The notes: generated by a model not told the origin, from the sequence alone. DNA of 64,000 nt from CAYVAP01 sp964343195 (GCA_964343195.1 CAYFIR010000002.1:1-64000); one strand, 5' to 3'. Numbered from the stretch's first letter, positions 6,350-16,019 are shown. Numbers and translations are program-made.

Positions 6350-8749
6350 ATGCAAAAACTACTACTACTCATTGCTCCTCTAATTCTCCTGGCTTGCTCC
6401 TCCAATCCCCAGCGACCATATCCAGATTTGGAAAAGGCGCCCTCCATCCAGGGCAAATCAGATTATCTTGCCTCTCCATATGTCACTGCTGGGGACAGAC
6501 TTTACATAGCAGGGCACCAGGATGGCAGCTTTCCTGCAATGGGATGGCACGTACCCGGAGAAATGGGCGGCGTCTGGGATCATCCGATCAAACTGATGGA
6601 TGGCTTTGGATTTGCCCTCGTTGAAAACAGGGATACGGTATGCCTGAAAGGGGCCGACCAGTTTATCAATTACCCGTTCACCAACCTCATGCGATATCAG
6701 GACGCCCTTGAAGGGCTTCGTGTGGACCGCATTCAGTGGATTCCCGATGGAGAAGAGGCAGGGGTGATTGTGCTAAAGTTTTGGAACAAAAGCCATGACA
6801 ATCGCAGGATTTCGCTGGTTTTTAAAGGATACTCCGACCTCCGCCCTGTTTGGCTAGGGGAAAGGACAGGAATGGGCAATGGGCCTGACTCCACCTACTA
6901 CCATGCTGCAACCCATTCAATCATCGCGACTGATGTGCAACAGAACTGGTATGCCGTTTGGGGCAGCGTAACCGAACCGATAGACCATATGACGGGTTCC
7001 AAAATCTGTGGGGAGCAGCCCCACGGAAAAGGTAGCAGTGGGACACTCGTGTACCAGCTTGAGCTTCCTGCCAACGGCCATTCACAAATAGAGTTTATCA
7101 TAGCGGGCTCTCAGGAATCCAAAAAAATGGCCCTGGAAACCCTGGAAAAGGTTCAGCAGCACAGTCAGGAACTTTTCGCACAAAAAACCGAGCGGTACCA
7201 CAGGCTACATACCTCTGCGCAATTGGATATTCCGGATGCAAAACTCTCTCAGGCTTACGAGTGGGTCAAATACAACACAGACTGGCTAATCAGAGAAGTA
7301 CCAGAACAGGGGCGAGCCATATCCGCGGGGATCGAAGACTACCCCTGGTGGTTTGGCTGCGACAGCGAATACGCCCTGCAGGGAATACTCGCCACAGGCC
7401 GTCGCGACATAGTCTACAGCACACTGAAACTTCTACATGACGTCAGTGAATCAACCAATGGCAATGGGCGGGTAGTTCACGAAGTTTCCACCAATGGGGC
7501 CGTTTTTAATCCTGGTAATATCAACGAGACCCCACAGTTTGCCTCTATGGTGTGGACCGCCTATGAATGGACCGGGGACAGACAGTTACTCGAGGATTAC
7601 TATCCCTTTATCCAAAAAGGCCTAAAATGGCTACTGGAAGAGGGAGATCATGATGGCAATCTGTTCCCGGATGGAGCAGGTATGATGGAGGTGCGGGGAC
7701 TGGAAAGCGAAATGATCGACGTCGCGGTCTACACCCAGCAGGCATTTCGCGATGCCCAGTTCATGGCCCAGCAACTGAATGATGCCCGTCAGGCTATGGA
7801 GTATAAAACCATTGCCGATAGCCTTGAGACTTTGATCAACGAAAAATTCTGGGTGGAAGAATTCAACTCCTATGCCGACTTTATCGGCACCGCAGAGGAA
7901 GCCCTGGAGCTGATTGAAGATGCCATCGTACGTGCTGACACCCTCGAAAAGCCCTGGGCCATTGCCGAGTTGGCAGCCACAAAAGAACGCATCTCGACCT
8001 ACCCTCCACACACCAAACAGGGCTTTGTCCTGCACCACAACTGGGTAGTCAACACGCCTATCGAGGCAGGCATAGCTCCTCCCGAGCGAGCAATCAAAGC
8101 CCTGGAAACCGGCCGTAATTTCATCAACCCATTTGGGATGTTTGTTACAGGAATTGACCGCGACGAATCCGCCGGGTCTGACGATGGTTCTTTTGCACAA
8201 GGCAAAAAGGTATTCAGTTACACCGGAGCAGTCATGACCCTGCCTACAGGGGTACAGGCCATCGCCGAAAATAATTATGGCAGGCCAGATATTGCACTGG
8301 ACTACCTGAATCGATTGGTCAACTCCTTTAGCTATGCTCTGCCGGGTTCGATGTATGAGGTATCTCCTGATTTTGGGATGATGGTACAGGCATGGAACGT
8401 CTATGCCCTGGCAGTACCATTGGTACAACAATTTATCGGCATCAGACCCAGAGCTTATGAGCAAACGGTTCAGATAAGCCCACTTTTGCCTTCTTCATGG
8501 GGCCATGCGGAGATCAGTCAGTTACCCGTCGGGGAAAATGTAGTGAATGTCAGAGTAGATCGGAATGACCAGGGGCTAAAAATTATTGCCACTCAGACAA
8601 AAGCCGCCTGGAACCTGGAATTTACCTTCCCGGCTGGAAGCTACCAGAGCTGGAAAATAAATGGAGAGCCCATTTCGCCTGAGTTGAGGGGAGAAATGGA
8701 GGCCTATACAGGATCAGGTGCCGAAATCATACTTGAGGTAAAACCGTAA
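6350..8749 (+). CDS. Six-hairpin glycosidase lipoprotein (glycogen-debranching-like)
   Basis: The 799-aa protein begins with a lipoprotein signal (MQKLLLLIAPLILLAC, Cys16). It has an N-terminal beta-rich domain that includes GGVWDHPIKLMDGFGF, then an (alpha/alpha)6 barrel from about residue 290 to 690. Barrel blocks include EDYPWWFGCDSEYALQG near residue 329, VHEVSTNGAVFNPGNINETP, DHDGNLFPDGAGMMEV and a late MYEVSPDFGMMVQAWN. A short C-terminal beta domain follows. The architecture fits bacterial debranching-type six-hairpin glycosidases, so it probably hydrolyses a glucan or other polysaccharide at the outer surface or in the periplasm. Substrate cannot be read from sequence. The gene stands alone between DUF5995 and rnr, without a SusC/SusD pair. 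Confidence 0.75.
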   Translation: MQKLLLLIAPLILLACSSNPQRPYPDLEKAPSIQGKSDYLASPYVTAGDRLYIAGHQDGSFPAMGWHVPGEMGGVWDHPIKLMDGFGFALVENRDTVCLKGADQFINYPFTNLMRYQDALEGLRVDRIQWIPDGEEAGVIVLKFWNKSHDNRRISLVFKGYSDLRPVWLGERTGMGNGPDSTYYHAATHSIIATDVQQNWYAVWGSVTEPIDHMTGSKICGEQPHGKGSSGTLVYQLELPANGHSQIEFIIAGSQESKKMALETLEKVQQHSQELFAQKTERYHRLHTSAQLDIPDAKLSQAYEWVKYNTDWLIREVPEQGRAISAGIEDYPWWFGCDSEYALQGILATGRRDIVYSTLKLLHDVSESTNGNGRVVHEVSTNGAVFNPGNINETPQFASMVWTAYEWTGDRQLLEDYYPFIQKGLKWLLEEGDHDGNLFPDGAGMMEVRGLESEMIDVAVYTQQAFRDAQFMAQQLNDARQAMEYKTIADSLETLINEKFWVEEFNSYADFIGTAEEALELIEDAIVRADTLEKPWAIAELAATKERISTYPPHTKQGFVLHHNWVVNTPIEAGIAPPERAIKALETGRNFINPFGMFVTGIDRDESAGSDDGSFAQGKKVFSYTGAVMTLPTGVQAIAENNYGRPDIALDYLNRLVNSFSYALPGSMYEVSPDFGMMVQAWNVYALAVPLVQQFIGIRPRAYEQTVQISPLLPSSWGHAEISQLPVGENVVNVRVDRNDQGLKIIATQTKAAWNLEFTFPAGSYQSWKINGEPISPELRGEMEAYTGSGAEIILEVKP

Positions 8750-8927
8750 TTTTTTTGAAACCAAAATTCTTTTCCCAAGTATAAGGGGTTGGTTGGCAAT
8801 GGCTAAACCAACTCCCTCCTACCCTATTTAGCCATTCACACTCCCAAACCAACAAAGCTCCTCGCTTTGATTCTATTCAAATAGCCTTAAATTAGGCTCC
8901 AACCATTCCTAACGACGATATATACAC

Positions 8928-11138
8928 ATGCCAAAAAAGAAAACTGGCCGCACAGATAAGAAAAATAGCGGCAGAAAAGATTACAGAAAAAAGGCAAAAA
9001 GCAGCAAATCAGGTCAAAGAGATAAAGCCCTATCCCAACAGATAGTTTCCTTTTTCAAAGCAAACCGAAACAAAACCTTTACAACCAAACAGGTCGCCGC
9101 CCAATCTGGTCTGTGGTCTCAGGTTGATACTCAAAAAATACGCTCTCTTCTCGTTCAGTTGGAAGGCTCCGGAAGATTGGAGAATCAGGGAAAAGGCCGT
9201 TGGCGTTACCTTGGAAAAGCTGCCTCTCTGACTGGCGAAATTCAGGTTACCCGTAGTGGTAGCGGATTTCTCCTTACCGAACCTGAAAAAGACGACATCT
9301 TCATCAGCCCAAACAACCTCGGCAAGGCCCTCAATGGCGACATTGTAGAGGTGCAGTTGAAAGGCAAAAGCCGCCGTACTGGCCGTCCGGAGGGGGTTGT
9401 CACCAACATTGTGCAGCGGGGCCGCATCAATTTTGTCGGCGTGGTCGAAGAAGGGATGCCCAAGACCTTCTTTCTCCTACCTGATGATGAGCGGGTCAAT
9501 GTCGATTTTTATATCCCATCCGACGCCCTAAACGGTGCCAAAGATGGGGACAAGGTCATCGCCGAACTAACCAACTGGGAGCGCAGGTCGCCCGAGGCCA
9601 AGGTCCTACAGGTCCTGGGGGCAGCCGGTGAACACAACACCGAGATGCACGCCATCCTGTTGCAGTATGGGTTCCAGGTGGAGTTCCCGCCACAGGTGGA
9701 AGCAGAAGCTGAGGCAATCCCTGAGACCATCTCGGCCAGTGAGGTCAACAAGCGTCGCGACATGCGCGACATCCTTACCCTTACCATCGACCCGGTCGAT
9801 GCCAAGGACTTTGACGATGCGCTGTCGATTCGCACGCTGGAAAATGGCCACTACGAAGTGGGTGTCCATATCGCCGATGTATCACACTACGTGAAGCCCG
9901 GCACCGAACTCGACAAAGAGGCTTTTCAGCGCGCCACCTCCGTTTACCTGGTGGACCGCACCGTGCCCATGTTGCCTGAGAAACTCTCCAACATGGTGTG
10001 CAGCCTTCGGCCAGAGGAAGAAAGCCTGACTTTCTCCGCCATATTTACCCTGGATGAAAATGCCAGGATAAAGGACTTCTGGATCGGACGAACCGTCATT
10101 TATTCCGACAAGCGCTTCCACTACCAGGAAGCCCAGGATGTCATCGACGGCAAACTCGATGGGCCTTATCAGCATGAACTACGCCTGCTCAACGACCTGG
10201 CCAAAAAGCTGCGCTCGCGCCGCATGGCTACCGGCAGCATCGAGTTTGAAAGCAACGAGGTGAAATTTGTCCTGGATGAAAATGACCACCCGATCAAGGT
10301 GATCAAGAAAGAAACCCTGGAGACCAATCAGATGATCGAGGACTTCATGTTGCTGGCCAACCGTACGGTCGCCAAGTATGTCCACGACATCTTCAGCGAT
10401 CCTCCCCTGCCGTTCATCTACCGGATCCACGACCGACCCGACCCCGAGAAGCTGCACAACCTGCAGAACTTCGTTTCGGCGTTTGGGTATCAGGCAGACT
10501 TTGAGGCAGGCAGCATCTCCAACTCGCTCAACGACCTCCTGACCAAGGTGCAGGGCAAAGCCGAGCAAAATGTCATCGAGACCATCGCCATTCGGTCCAT
10601 GGCCAAGGCGGTGTATTCCTCTCATAACATCGGCCACTTTGGGTTGGGCTTTGAGTACTACACCCACTTTACCAGCCCCATCCGGCGCTATCCCGACCTG
10701 ATGGTGCACCGCATGGTGGCCGCGTATCAGGAAAAGGTCTATCGCGAAAATCCGAAGGTACTGGAAGAGCAGGCACAACACTGCTCCAACCGCGAGCGCA
10801 CCGCCACCGATGCTGAGCGGGCTTCCATCAAGTACAAACAGGTGGAGTTCCTGGCAGATCGTCTTGGCGAAGCCTTCGATGGTCTGATCTCTGGCGTAAT
10901 CGAGGCAGGCATCTTCGTAGAACTGGAGGATAACCTGTGTGAAGGTTTTGTACCGATTAGCACCATTGATGACGATTACTATGTCTATGATGCAGATCGC
11001 TACTGCATGGTCGGTAAAGACAGCGGAGAAGTCCTCCGACTGGGTGACCGCATCCGCGTGGAGATCGCCGAAACCCACCTCAAGACCCGCAAGATCGACA
11101 TGAAGTTCATCGCCAAGCTGAAGCCGCATTTGAGTTAG
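8928..11138 (+). CDS. rnr: Ribonuclease R
   Basis: Processive 3'-to-5' exoribonuclease of the RNB family (736 aa) that degrades structured RNA. The N-terminus is very Lys/Arg-rich (first 35 residues), then a winged-helix segment (FFKANRNKTFTTKQVAAQSG) and cold-shock/OB domains (about 85-240). The RNB domain (about 285-605) carries the metal-binding Asp cluster DPVDAKDFDDALSI starting at residue 288, and HIADVSHYVKPG. A C-terminal S1 domain (about 650-730) includes GVIEAGIFVELEDNLCEGFV. ATG 8928 is the first plausible start and gives a normal RNase R length. Monocistronic. Downstream is a repeat-rich convergent intergenic region. Confidence 0.95.
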   Translation: MPKKKTGRTDKKNSGRKDYRKKAKSSKSGQRDKALSQQIVSFFKANRNKTFTTKQVAAQSGLWSQVDTQKIRSLLVQLEGSGRLENQGKGRWRYLGKAASLTGEIQVTRSGSGFLLTEPEKDDIFISPNNLGKALNGDIVEVQLKGKSRRTGRPEGVVTNIVQRGRINFVGVVEEGMPKTFFLLPDDERVNVDFYIPSDALNGAKDGDKVIAELTNWERRSPEAKVLQVLGAAGEHNTEMHAILLQYGFQVEFPPQVEAEAEAIPETISASEVNKRRDMRDILTLTIDPVDAKDFDDALSIRTLENGHYEVGVHIADVSHYVKPGTELDKEAFQRATSVYLVDRTVPMLPEKLSNMVCSLRPEEESLTFSAIFTLDENARIKDFWIGRTVIYSDKRFHYQEAQDVIDGKLDGPYQHELRLLNDLAKKLRSRRMATGSIEFESNEVKFVLDENDHPIKVIKKETLETNQMIEDFMLLANRTVAKYVHDIFSDPPLPFIYRIHDRPDPEKLHNLQNFVSAFGYQADFEAGSISNSLNDLLTKVQGKAEQNVIETIAIRSMAKAVYSSHNIGHFGLGFEYYTHFTSPIRRYPDLMVHRMVAAYQEKVYRENPKVLEEQAQHCSNRERTATDAERASIKYKQVEFLADRLGEAFDGLISGVIEAGIFVELEDNLCEGFVPISTIDDDYYVYDADRYCMVGKDSGEVLRLGDRIRVEIAETHLKTRKIDMKFIAKLKPHLS

Positions 11139-11264
11139 GGGCTGGGATGAAGGTTGAAAATGATGGGGTTGTGCTTGTAGCTCCGCAATCGGATTTTTAA
11201 TATTCGGCGCGTTTTTCAAGTGCTATTTCGCCTCCCCGTTTCACGGGATCGTGGATCAGCGGGA

Positions 11265-11290
11265 CTTACTTCTTTTTCAAAAGAAGTAAG
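11265..11290. repeat. Perfect 12-bp stem-loop
   Basis: CTTACTTCTTTT (11265-11276) pairs exactly with AAAAGAAGTAAG (11279-11290) around a 2-nt gap. It lies 126 bp after the rnr stop. There is no T tract, so it is a poor classical terminator. Similar A/T-rich palindromes are familiar as dispersed repeats in Bacteroidota. Confidence 0.55.
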
Positions 11291-11385
11291 CAAGAAAAGC
11301 TCGGCATTTCAGGCTTCCCCGCAAGCCGCCCCGAGCGCCAAATGCCGGGCAAACGCCGCCCCAGGCTTGCTTTAGACCTTTGCCT

Positions 11386-11440
11386 AAGTGCCACTGCGAG
11401 TATCTTCCTTTAGAGGGAGAGGCTTGTGCGAGAGAGGGAG
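11386..11440 (-). repeat. Hairpin repeat related to the DUF559 upstream flank
   Basis: Read on the minus strand, this aligns by eye with 46398-46455 over about 55 nt. Shared blocks are the CGCACA-GCCTCTCCC region and CGCAGTGGCACTT. The internal stem differs (CTTCC/GGGAG here, CTCCCGC/GCGGGAG there), so pairing is kept while the sequence changes. Confidence 0.55.
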
Positions 11441-11505
11441 GAATCAGAAAGTTTAAAGTGTTGCTGATCAGAACTTTGCTCAGTTTGAAATTGGCCCATT
11501 ACTTC
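11441..11505 (+). repeat. Composite intergenic repeat, arm G (degenerate)
   Basis: It contains AGTTTAAAGTGTTGCTGATCA followed by CCATTACTTCCTTCCG, which line up with the order AGTTGAAAGTGCTGCTGGTCA ... CAATTACTCAATTCCG of the copy after nuoB. It is downstream of rnr and codirectional with it. Confidence 0.45.
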
Positions 11506-11510
11506 CTTCC

Positions 11511-11528
11511 GAAAGCGCTAGTGCTTTC
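11511..11528. repeat. Central hairpin of the composite repeat, locus II
   Basis: GAAAGC and GCTTTC pair around GCTAGT. It sits between opposed arms G and D, in the position of the terminator hairpins at 405-431 and 20835-20862. The following CAGAAC...AATGAGG block is also found after the 405-431 hairpin. Confidence 0.45.
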
Positions 11529-11562
11529 AGAACTAAGTAATAACCCAGCCGAAAATGAGGTA

Positions 11563-11621
11563 AACAATTGAACATCAGCACTTTAAACTCCGAACTATAG
11601 ACTTCGAACTTGTACCACTAG
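11563..11621 (-). repeat. Composite intergenic repeat, arm D
   Basis: On the minus strand it begins CTAGTGGTACAAGTTCGAAG and continues to GAGTTTAAAGTGCTGATG. It closely matches the arm after the phosphoesterase gene (20744 onward). It is 75 bp downstream of the GH2 gene stop and codirectional with that gene. Confidence 0.6.
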
Positions 11622-11695
11622 TAGCACAACCCCATCCATGTATTGGTCACATTACTTGCATTCAAAACATTTCTCCCTCATCTCAGCCCTTTTCC

Positions 11696-13525
11696 TCACT
11701 CATACACCACTTCATCCAGGTAAATGTGGTGGCTAATGCCCTCTCCACTGGCAAAGAACACCAGCCCGGTGCGGATGCAGCTCAGGTCCAGCCGGTTGAG
11801 CTTGATGCGGTATTCCTGCCACTCCTGGGTCAGGGTGATTTCGACCATCTTTTTATCGGTGTCGTAGTAGGTCCGGTCGTCTTCCAGCAGCCCCAGTCCC
11901 ACCTTGACGTTTAGGCCATCGTAGGTGGCTTTGGCCCAAAAACGAAGGGTTTTTGCTCCGCTGAGGTCGTAGCCCCCCAGCAGGTCACCCCAGTCTCCTG
12001 GCGGATCGACGAACCCCAGGCCATACCAACCCGACTGGGCCCGGTAGCTCACCCTAATGGCCGACTCTCCTTCATACACCTCCTCTGAATGGTTCACATC
12101 TACTTCGATCGCTTCGTAGTTGCCCATGTAGGCAGTCGGGATATAGGGTAACTCCTCACCATCCCGGTACACGTAAAATGGAAAGTCAACTCGGGGGACC
12201 AGAAATTCCCGCTGGGCAGCTTCGCGGTCACGGACGGTGATGGAGGTAGAGGCAATGCCAGCATTGTGGTAGTCGTCCTCTGCGACCACATACACCTTGA
12301 TCCCGCCGTCTTCGGGGGGCAGTTGAATCTCAAAGCCATCAGAGAGAGTCCCTCGGACAGCCAGCGGATTGAGCTGATCGCGGCGCTTGCGGCTGCCCGT
12401 ACGCTGGTTGTAGTAAAACTGCACCTCCAGGCGTTCCCCTTCAGGATCTGAGAGTCTCAGTTCTACGGGCAACCAGGTTCCGCTGCGATGCGCTGTTTCG
12501 GGGAGGGAAAAAGACTCGATCACGGGTACCTGATTGAGGGGATCTTCCCCGGTGTAGGCTTTGCGAATGGCCCAATACTGGGGCCGGGTCATGCCCTGAA
12601 AGTGGGTGTGAAGCCACGCCGCCCCAAAGTGGTCGGCATCGGCATAGTGAAACACATATACCCCCAGGCAATTGGGCTTGGGCTCGATCCACTCTCGATA
12701 CCCCTTGACAATGGTTTCGTATTTTTGGGCGTCTGAGGGCTCAGGGGTCACGCCGTGCCGATCGGCCTCGATGTCCCACTCCCCCATGACGCCAAACTCC
12801 GTGAGGAGATAGGGCATGTCGATACCTCTTTGGGTCAGTTCGCCTGAGAGGATGTCGGCTCCGGGGCCATAGCTGTTGAGTCCATAGATGTCCAGGGAGG
12901 GGACATATTCCTGCCACCACTCCAGGCCAAAAGTCCAGGCTTCTACCGAGGCTATGGGGTGCTGGTTGTCCAGGGATTTGATGCCACTGCACACACGCTC
13001 CAGAAATCTGGAGTAGGCAACTTTCTCTTCGGCAGTCTCTGTGTTCAGATACACCTCGTTTCCCACGCCCCACAACAACACAGCCGGATGGTTTTTGTAC
13101 CGACTGACCGTCTCCATGGCCTGCTCATACATGACCTCTATGCCGGCACTGTCGCTGAGGTAATCGAACCGGTCATCTGCCTCTCGGCCCGGTTTGCCGT
13201 GCCGCATCCAGATCCCGACCATGACCTTGATGCCATGGTTTTCTGCCGCGTCCAACAGCTCGCCGGTATGCTCGTTTGTTCCCCAGGTTCTGATGGTATT
13301 TACCCCGAGGAAGGCTAGCTCCTCCAGATAGCGGTCATATTCTCCGACTTTTTCATCGTACCCGAAGGTTGCGCCTTTGACCGAAAAGGGCTTTCCCTCC
13401 ACTATCAGCGTCCAGTTCTCTCCGATCTTCTCAACGGTGGTCTGAGCCACACCAGCGTAGCACGCCAACAGCAGGTAGCCACACAGGCAGGCAGCGTAGA
13501 TTGTAGGCAAAAAGGTTCGACTCAC
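11696..13525 (-). CDS. Secreted glycoside hydrolase with GH2-type catalytic barrel
   Basis: The 609-aa protein has an N-terminal signal (TFLPTIYAACLCGYLLL) and a TIM barrel (about 35-400). Retaining-glycosidase glutamates are visible: the acid/base in LLWGVGNEVYLN (Glu157) and the nucleophile in YLLTEFGVMGEW (Glu243). A beta domain (about 405-500) and a C-terminal jelly-roll resembling a carbohydrate-binding module (about 530-609) follow. The frame stays open upstream to 13705, overlapping the divergent DoxX gene, but the signal peptide fits the GTG at 13525. LLAC near residue 21 could also be a lipobox. Substrate unknown; beta-mannoside or beta-galactoside is possible but unproven. No neighbouring sugar operon. 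Confidence 0.8.
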   Translation of the reverse strand: MSRTFLPTIYAACLCGYLLLACYAGVAQTTVEKIGENWTLIVEGKPFSVKGATFGYDEKVGEYDRYLEELAFLGVNTIRTWGTNEHTGELLDAAENHGIKVMVGIWMRHGKPGREADDRFDYLSDSAGIEVMYEQAMETVSRYKNHPAVLLWGVGNEVYLNTETAEEKVAYSRFLERVCSGIKSLDNQHPIASVEAWTFGLEWWQEYVPSLDIYGLNSYGPGADILSGELTQRGIDMPYLLTEFGVMGEWDIEADRHGVTPEPSDAQKYETIVKGYREWIEPKPNCLGVYVFHYADADHFGAAWLHTHFQGMTRPQYWAIRKAYTGEDPLNQVPVIESFSLPETAHRSGTWLPVELRLSDPEGERLEVQFYYNQRTGSRKRRDQLNPLAVRGTLSDGFEIQLPPEDGGIKVYVVAEDDYHNAGIASTSITVRDREAAQREFLVPRVDFPFYVYRDGEELPYIPTAYMGNYEAIEVDVNHSEEVYEGESAIRVSYRAQSGWYGLGFVDPPGDWGDLLGGYDLSGAKTLRFWAKATYDGLNVKVGLGLLEDDRTYYDTDKKMVEITLTQEWQEYRIKLNRLDLSCIRTGLVFFASGEGISHHIYLDEVVYE

Positions 13526-13643
13526 GGGGTAATGGTTTAGGATTGGGCAGACAATACCAGGGATGATACGTAAATTTCGAGGGATCTGAAAAAAATCGGT
13601 GTAGCTGTTCCGTTCACCGATCATTTCATCAAAGCGGATACAC

Positions 13644-14027
13644 ATGAAAAATATTCTCGCGTATTTCCTGGGAGCGCTGCTGCTGCTAAGTGCGGTAGCC
13701 CACATAGTGGTGCCGGAGTTCTATTCCGGCATGATTCCTGATTTTTTACCGGAAAAATTGACCAATATCCTGGTCGCCGTACTGGAGGCAGGGATTGGGG
13801 TATTGCTATGCTGGCCCCGATACCGGCACCTGGGTGGGGTGGGATTTTGTATCCTAATGATTGTCTTCCTGCCCGTTCACGTGTGGGATTTGTTCCGGGA
13901 AGACCCGGTCATCGGCCCACTCCCAGTGGCCATTGCCCGGCTGGTCTTTCAATTCCTCTTCATCTACCTGGGCTGGAGGATTTTCAAGAAGTCGGGGAAG
14001 GATAGTCAGAAAAGCACACCGCAATAG
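13644..14027 (+). CDS. DoxX-like membrane protein
   Basis: The 127-aa protein has four predicted membrane helices, at about residues 5-20, 42-58, 65-83 and 95-115. The pattern HIVVPEFYSGMIPDFLPEKL followed by a small-residue helix and LPVHVWDLFRE is typical of short DoxX-like proteins, whose biochemical role is mostly unclear. It is divergent from the GH2 gene and convergent with the adenylate cyclase gene, so probably monocistronic. The C-terminal tail is Lys/Ser-rich and cytosolic. Confidence 0.7.
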   Translation: MKNILAYFLGALLLLSAVAHIVVPEFYSGMIPDFLPEKLTNILVAVLEAGIGVLLCWPRYRHLGGVGFCILMIVFLPVHVWDLFREDPVIGPLPVAIARLVFQFLFIYLGWRIFKKSGKDSQKSTPQ

Positions 14028-14075
14028 AGCTGGACAGTACATCCTGCCACCCCATCTCTCACGTCAACACACTCC

Positions 14076-15995
14076 CTAAATCTCCCACTCCACGAAGTAC
14101 ATCTCGATCTCCCCTTTGTGCTTGACTTTGATTTTTCCCCTTGGCTGGCAAATGAAATCGGTTTGAACAAGGGCATGGGTATCCGCTGAAATGTTGACGC
14201 GGCCCACTTCGCCGGCGGTCTCCATGCGCGAAGCCGTGTTGACGGTATCGCCCCAGATGTCATAGGCAAATTTCCTCGTGCCTACCACTCCGGCCACTAC
14301 TGGCCCTGAGTGAATGCCGATCCTTGCCTGAAAGGGTGGATGGTATGCTCCCTGGCCCGAATCATCAGCTGAAACCGTGTTCAGGAACTTTTGGATCTCC
14401 AAAGCCGCACGAATTGTATTGGCGGCATGAGAAGGATGATACTCCGGCAGCCCTCCTGCACACATATAGGCATCTCCGATGGTCTTGATTTTTTCGAGGC
14501 CAAATCTCGCGATGATCTCATCGAAGGCTCGGAAGCAGCGGTGTAGCTCCTGTACCAGACTTTCTGGCGTCATGTTGGAAGCAATGCTGGTAAACTTTGC
14601 GAAGTCAACAAACATCACCGAGACCATGGGGTGACTCCGGGCGATGGCTCCCTGTGGCGTCTCAGCAGTAAGTTCGCGGGCCACGGTAACGGGTAAAATA
14701 TTGTGCAGCAGCGCCTGGGAACGTCGGGTCTCCTGTTCGATTGCTTCATTTTTCCGCTCCAGTTCTTCGTTGACCCTGCGCTGCCAGCGCATGCGCCACC
14801 ACATGAAGATCCCAACGATGGCTGCCAGCAGGGCACCCCCGATCCAAAATGCCCAGAGTGACTTGAGCTGAGCTTTCCGTAGAGCCTCTTCCTGCTCCTG
14901 CTGTCGTTCAAAGTTGCGGCGGAGCAACTGGTTTTGCATGCTCTGCTGCTCCATCTGAATGGAATCCCGCACGGCGGCGTACTGCTGAAAGTAAAGAAGA
15001 GCCGACTTGTAGTCGCCTCGGAGGTCAGAGTTCGTGGCCAGACTCTCCAGGGCATAGCGCACATCGTCCACCAGCCCGGTTTCGCGGGCTATAGCCAGTC
15101 CCTGAAACAGGTACTTCTCGGCCAGTTCATAATCCCCAGCCTGACTGAAGGTGGTCCCAATGTCATTGTAGCCGTCGGCGAGTCCTTCTCGGTCTTCGAG
15201 CTTCTCCTGTATGGTGATCGCTCGAAAAAAATGCTCCAGTGCACGCTGAAAATCTCCTTTGCGCCGATAGATACTGCCGACATTGTTGTAATAATCCGAA
15301 ATGCCCACAGAATCACCCAGGGCTCGATAAATGGCCAGGGACTGCTCATGTAACACAAGCGCTGTATCATAAACTTCCTGCTTGCGCCAGGAACGCCCCT
15401 GGAAGTTGAGGATATTGGCGATCATCTGGCTGTCGGGCATGGCCACCGCCAGCTCATAGGCCGTTCGGTAATATCGCCGGGCGTCGGAGTACTCCCCCAC
15501 ATCTGCCTGCAGGATGCCCAGCCAGTAATGAGACTGGATCAACCCAGCGGTGTCTTTCATGCGCTCCCTGATTCTGAGAGCCTCTTCCTGATGGACATAG
15601 GCACGGGCATAGCTCCCCAGCCTCCACGCGACGACCGAAAGCCCCGCCATGGCGGTGGCCTCCCCCAATCGATTGCCCTGCTGGATAAACATATCCAGGG
15701 CGGATTCATAATCCGCATAGGCCGATTGATACTGCCCAAGGTGCGATTCCGCTTCGCCTTTGAGTATAAGGGACTCGGCTATGCGGGACCTGTCGCGCTG
15801 GTCCTGTGCCAACTGATGGGCCAGATTAGCACATTCCAAAGCCCTGGGGCCATTACGGCGCATCCACCTTGTCGCTTCTGCGCTAAAGTGCTCATAGTCC
15901 CCCTCATCCTGCGCTTTCAGCAAAGGGCTGTTAAGCCCAAACACCCCAAGGGTTAGCAGGAAAGGCCAGAGAATATATGAGAGGGATCGGTTCAT
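14076..15995 (-). CDS. TPR-containing membrane adenylate cyclase (class III)
   Basis: The 639-aa protein makes cAMP from ATP. Order: signal/anchor (residues 1-28), an array of tetratricopeptide repeats (about 35-340, e.g. ADYESALDMFIQQGNRLGEA), a transmembrane helix (WAFWIGGALLAAIVGIFMWW), a coiled coil (about 400-430) and a class III cyclase domain (455-639). Metal-binding Asp464 (FVDF) and Asp508 (GDAYM) are present. The purine-specifying pair is adenylate type: Lys504 (KIKTIGD) and Asp579 (YDIWGD). Transition-state Asn586 and Arg590 are also seen. TPRs face the periplasm and may sense a protein or ligand. The tlpA-like gene lies 24 bp upstream on the same strand, suggesting co-transcription. 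Confidence 0.9.
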   Translation of the reverse strand: MNRSLSYILWPFLLTLGVFGLNSPLLKAQDEGDYEHFSAEATRWMRRNGPRALECANLAHQLAQDQRDRSRIAESLILKGEAESHLGQYQSAYADYESALDMFIQQGNRLGEATAMAGLSVVAWRLGSYARAYVHQEEALRIRERMKDTAGLIQSHYWLGILQADVGEYSDARRYYRTAYELAVAMPDSQMIANILNFQGRSWRKQEVYDTALVLHEQSLAIYRALGDSVGISDYYNNVGSIYRRKGDFQRALEHFFRAITIQEKLEDREGLADGYNDIGTTFSQAGDYELAEKYLFQGLAIARETGLVDDVRYALESLATNSDLRGDYKSALLYFQQYAAVRDSIQMEQQSMQNQLLRRNFERQQEQEEALRKAQLKSLWAFWIGGALLAAIVGIFMWWRMRWQRRVNEELERKNEAIEQETRRSQALLHNILPVTVARELTAETPQGAIARSHPMVSVMFVDFAKFTSIASNMTPESLVQELHRCFRAFDEIIARFGLEKIKTIGDAYMCAGGLPEYHPSHAANTIRAALEIQKFLNTVSADDSGQGAYHPPFQARIGIHSGPVVAGVVGTRKFAYDIWGDTVNTASRMETAGEVGRVNISADTHALVQTDFICQPRGKIKVKHKGEIEMYFVEWEI

Positions 15996-16019
15996 GTTGC
16001 TTGCTGTATGAGAATTTGT

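Larger units (their letters stand above)
11139..11695. other. Repeat-rich convergent intergenic region between rnr and GH2 gene
   Basis: This 557-bp stretch has no convincing gene; a 63-codon frame at 11380 runs through repeats. It holds a 12-bp perfect stem-loop (11265-11290), a hairpin repeat related to the DUF559 flank (11386-11440), a degenerate composite-repeat arm (11441-11505), a small hairpin (11511-11528) and an opposed arm (11563-11621). Confidence 0.6.

Noticed and set aside
7631..8464. 277-codon minus-strand open frame inside the glycosidase gene
   Set aside because: Shadow of the plus-strand gene; no start signal and unusual Cys/His-rich composition.
10179..11219. Long open frame (346 codons) on the minus strand over rnr
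   Set aside because: It is antisense to a highly conserved RNase R gene and its translation is rich in Leu, Val, His and Asp with no domain; it is a codon-bias shadow.
11380..11571. 63-codon plus-strand frame in the rnr-GH2 gap
   Set aside because: It reads through dispersed repeats (hairpin and composite arms), so its openness has another explanation.
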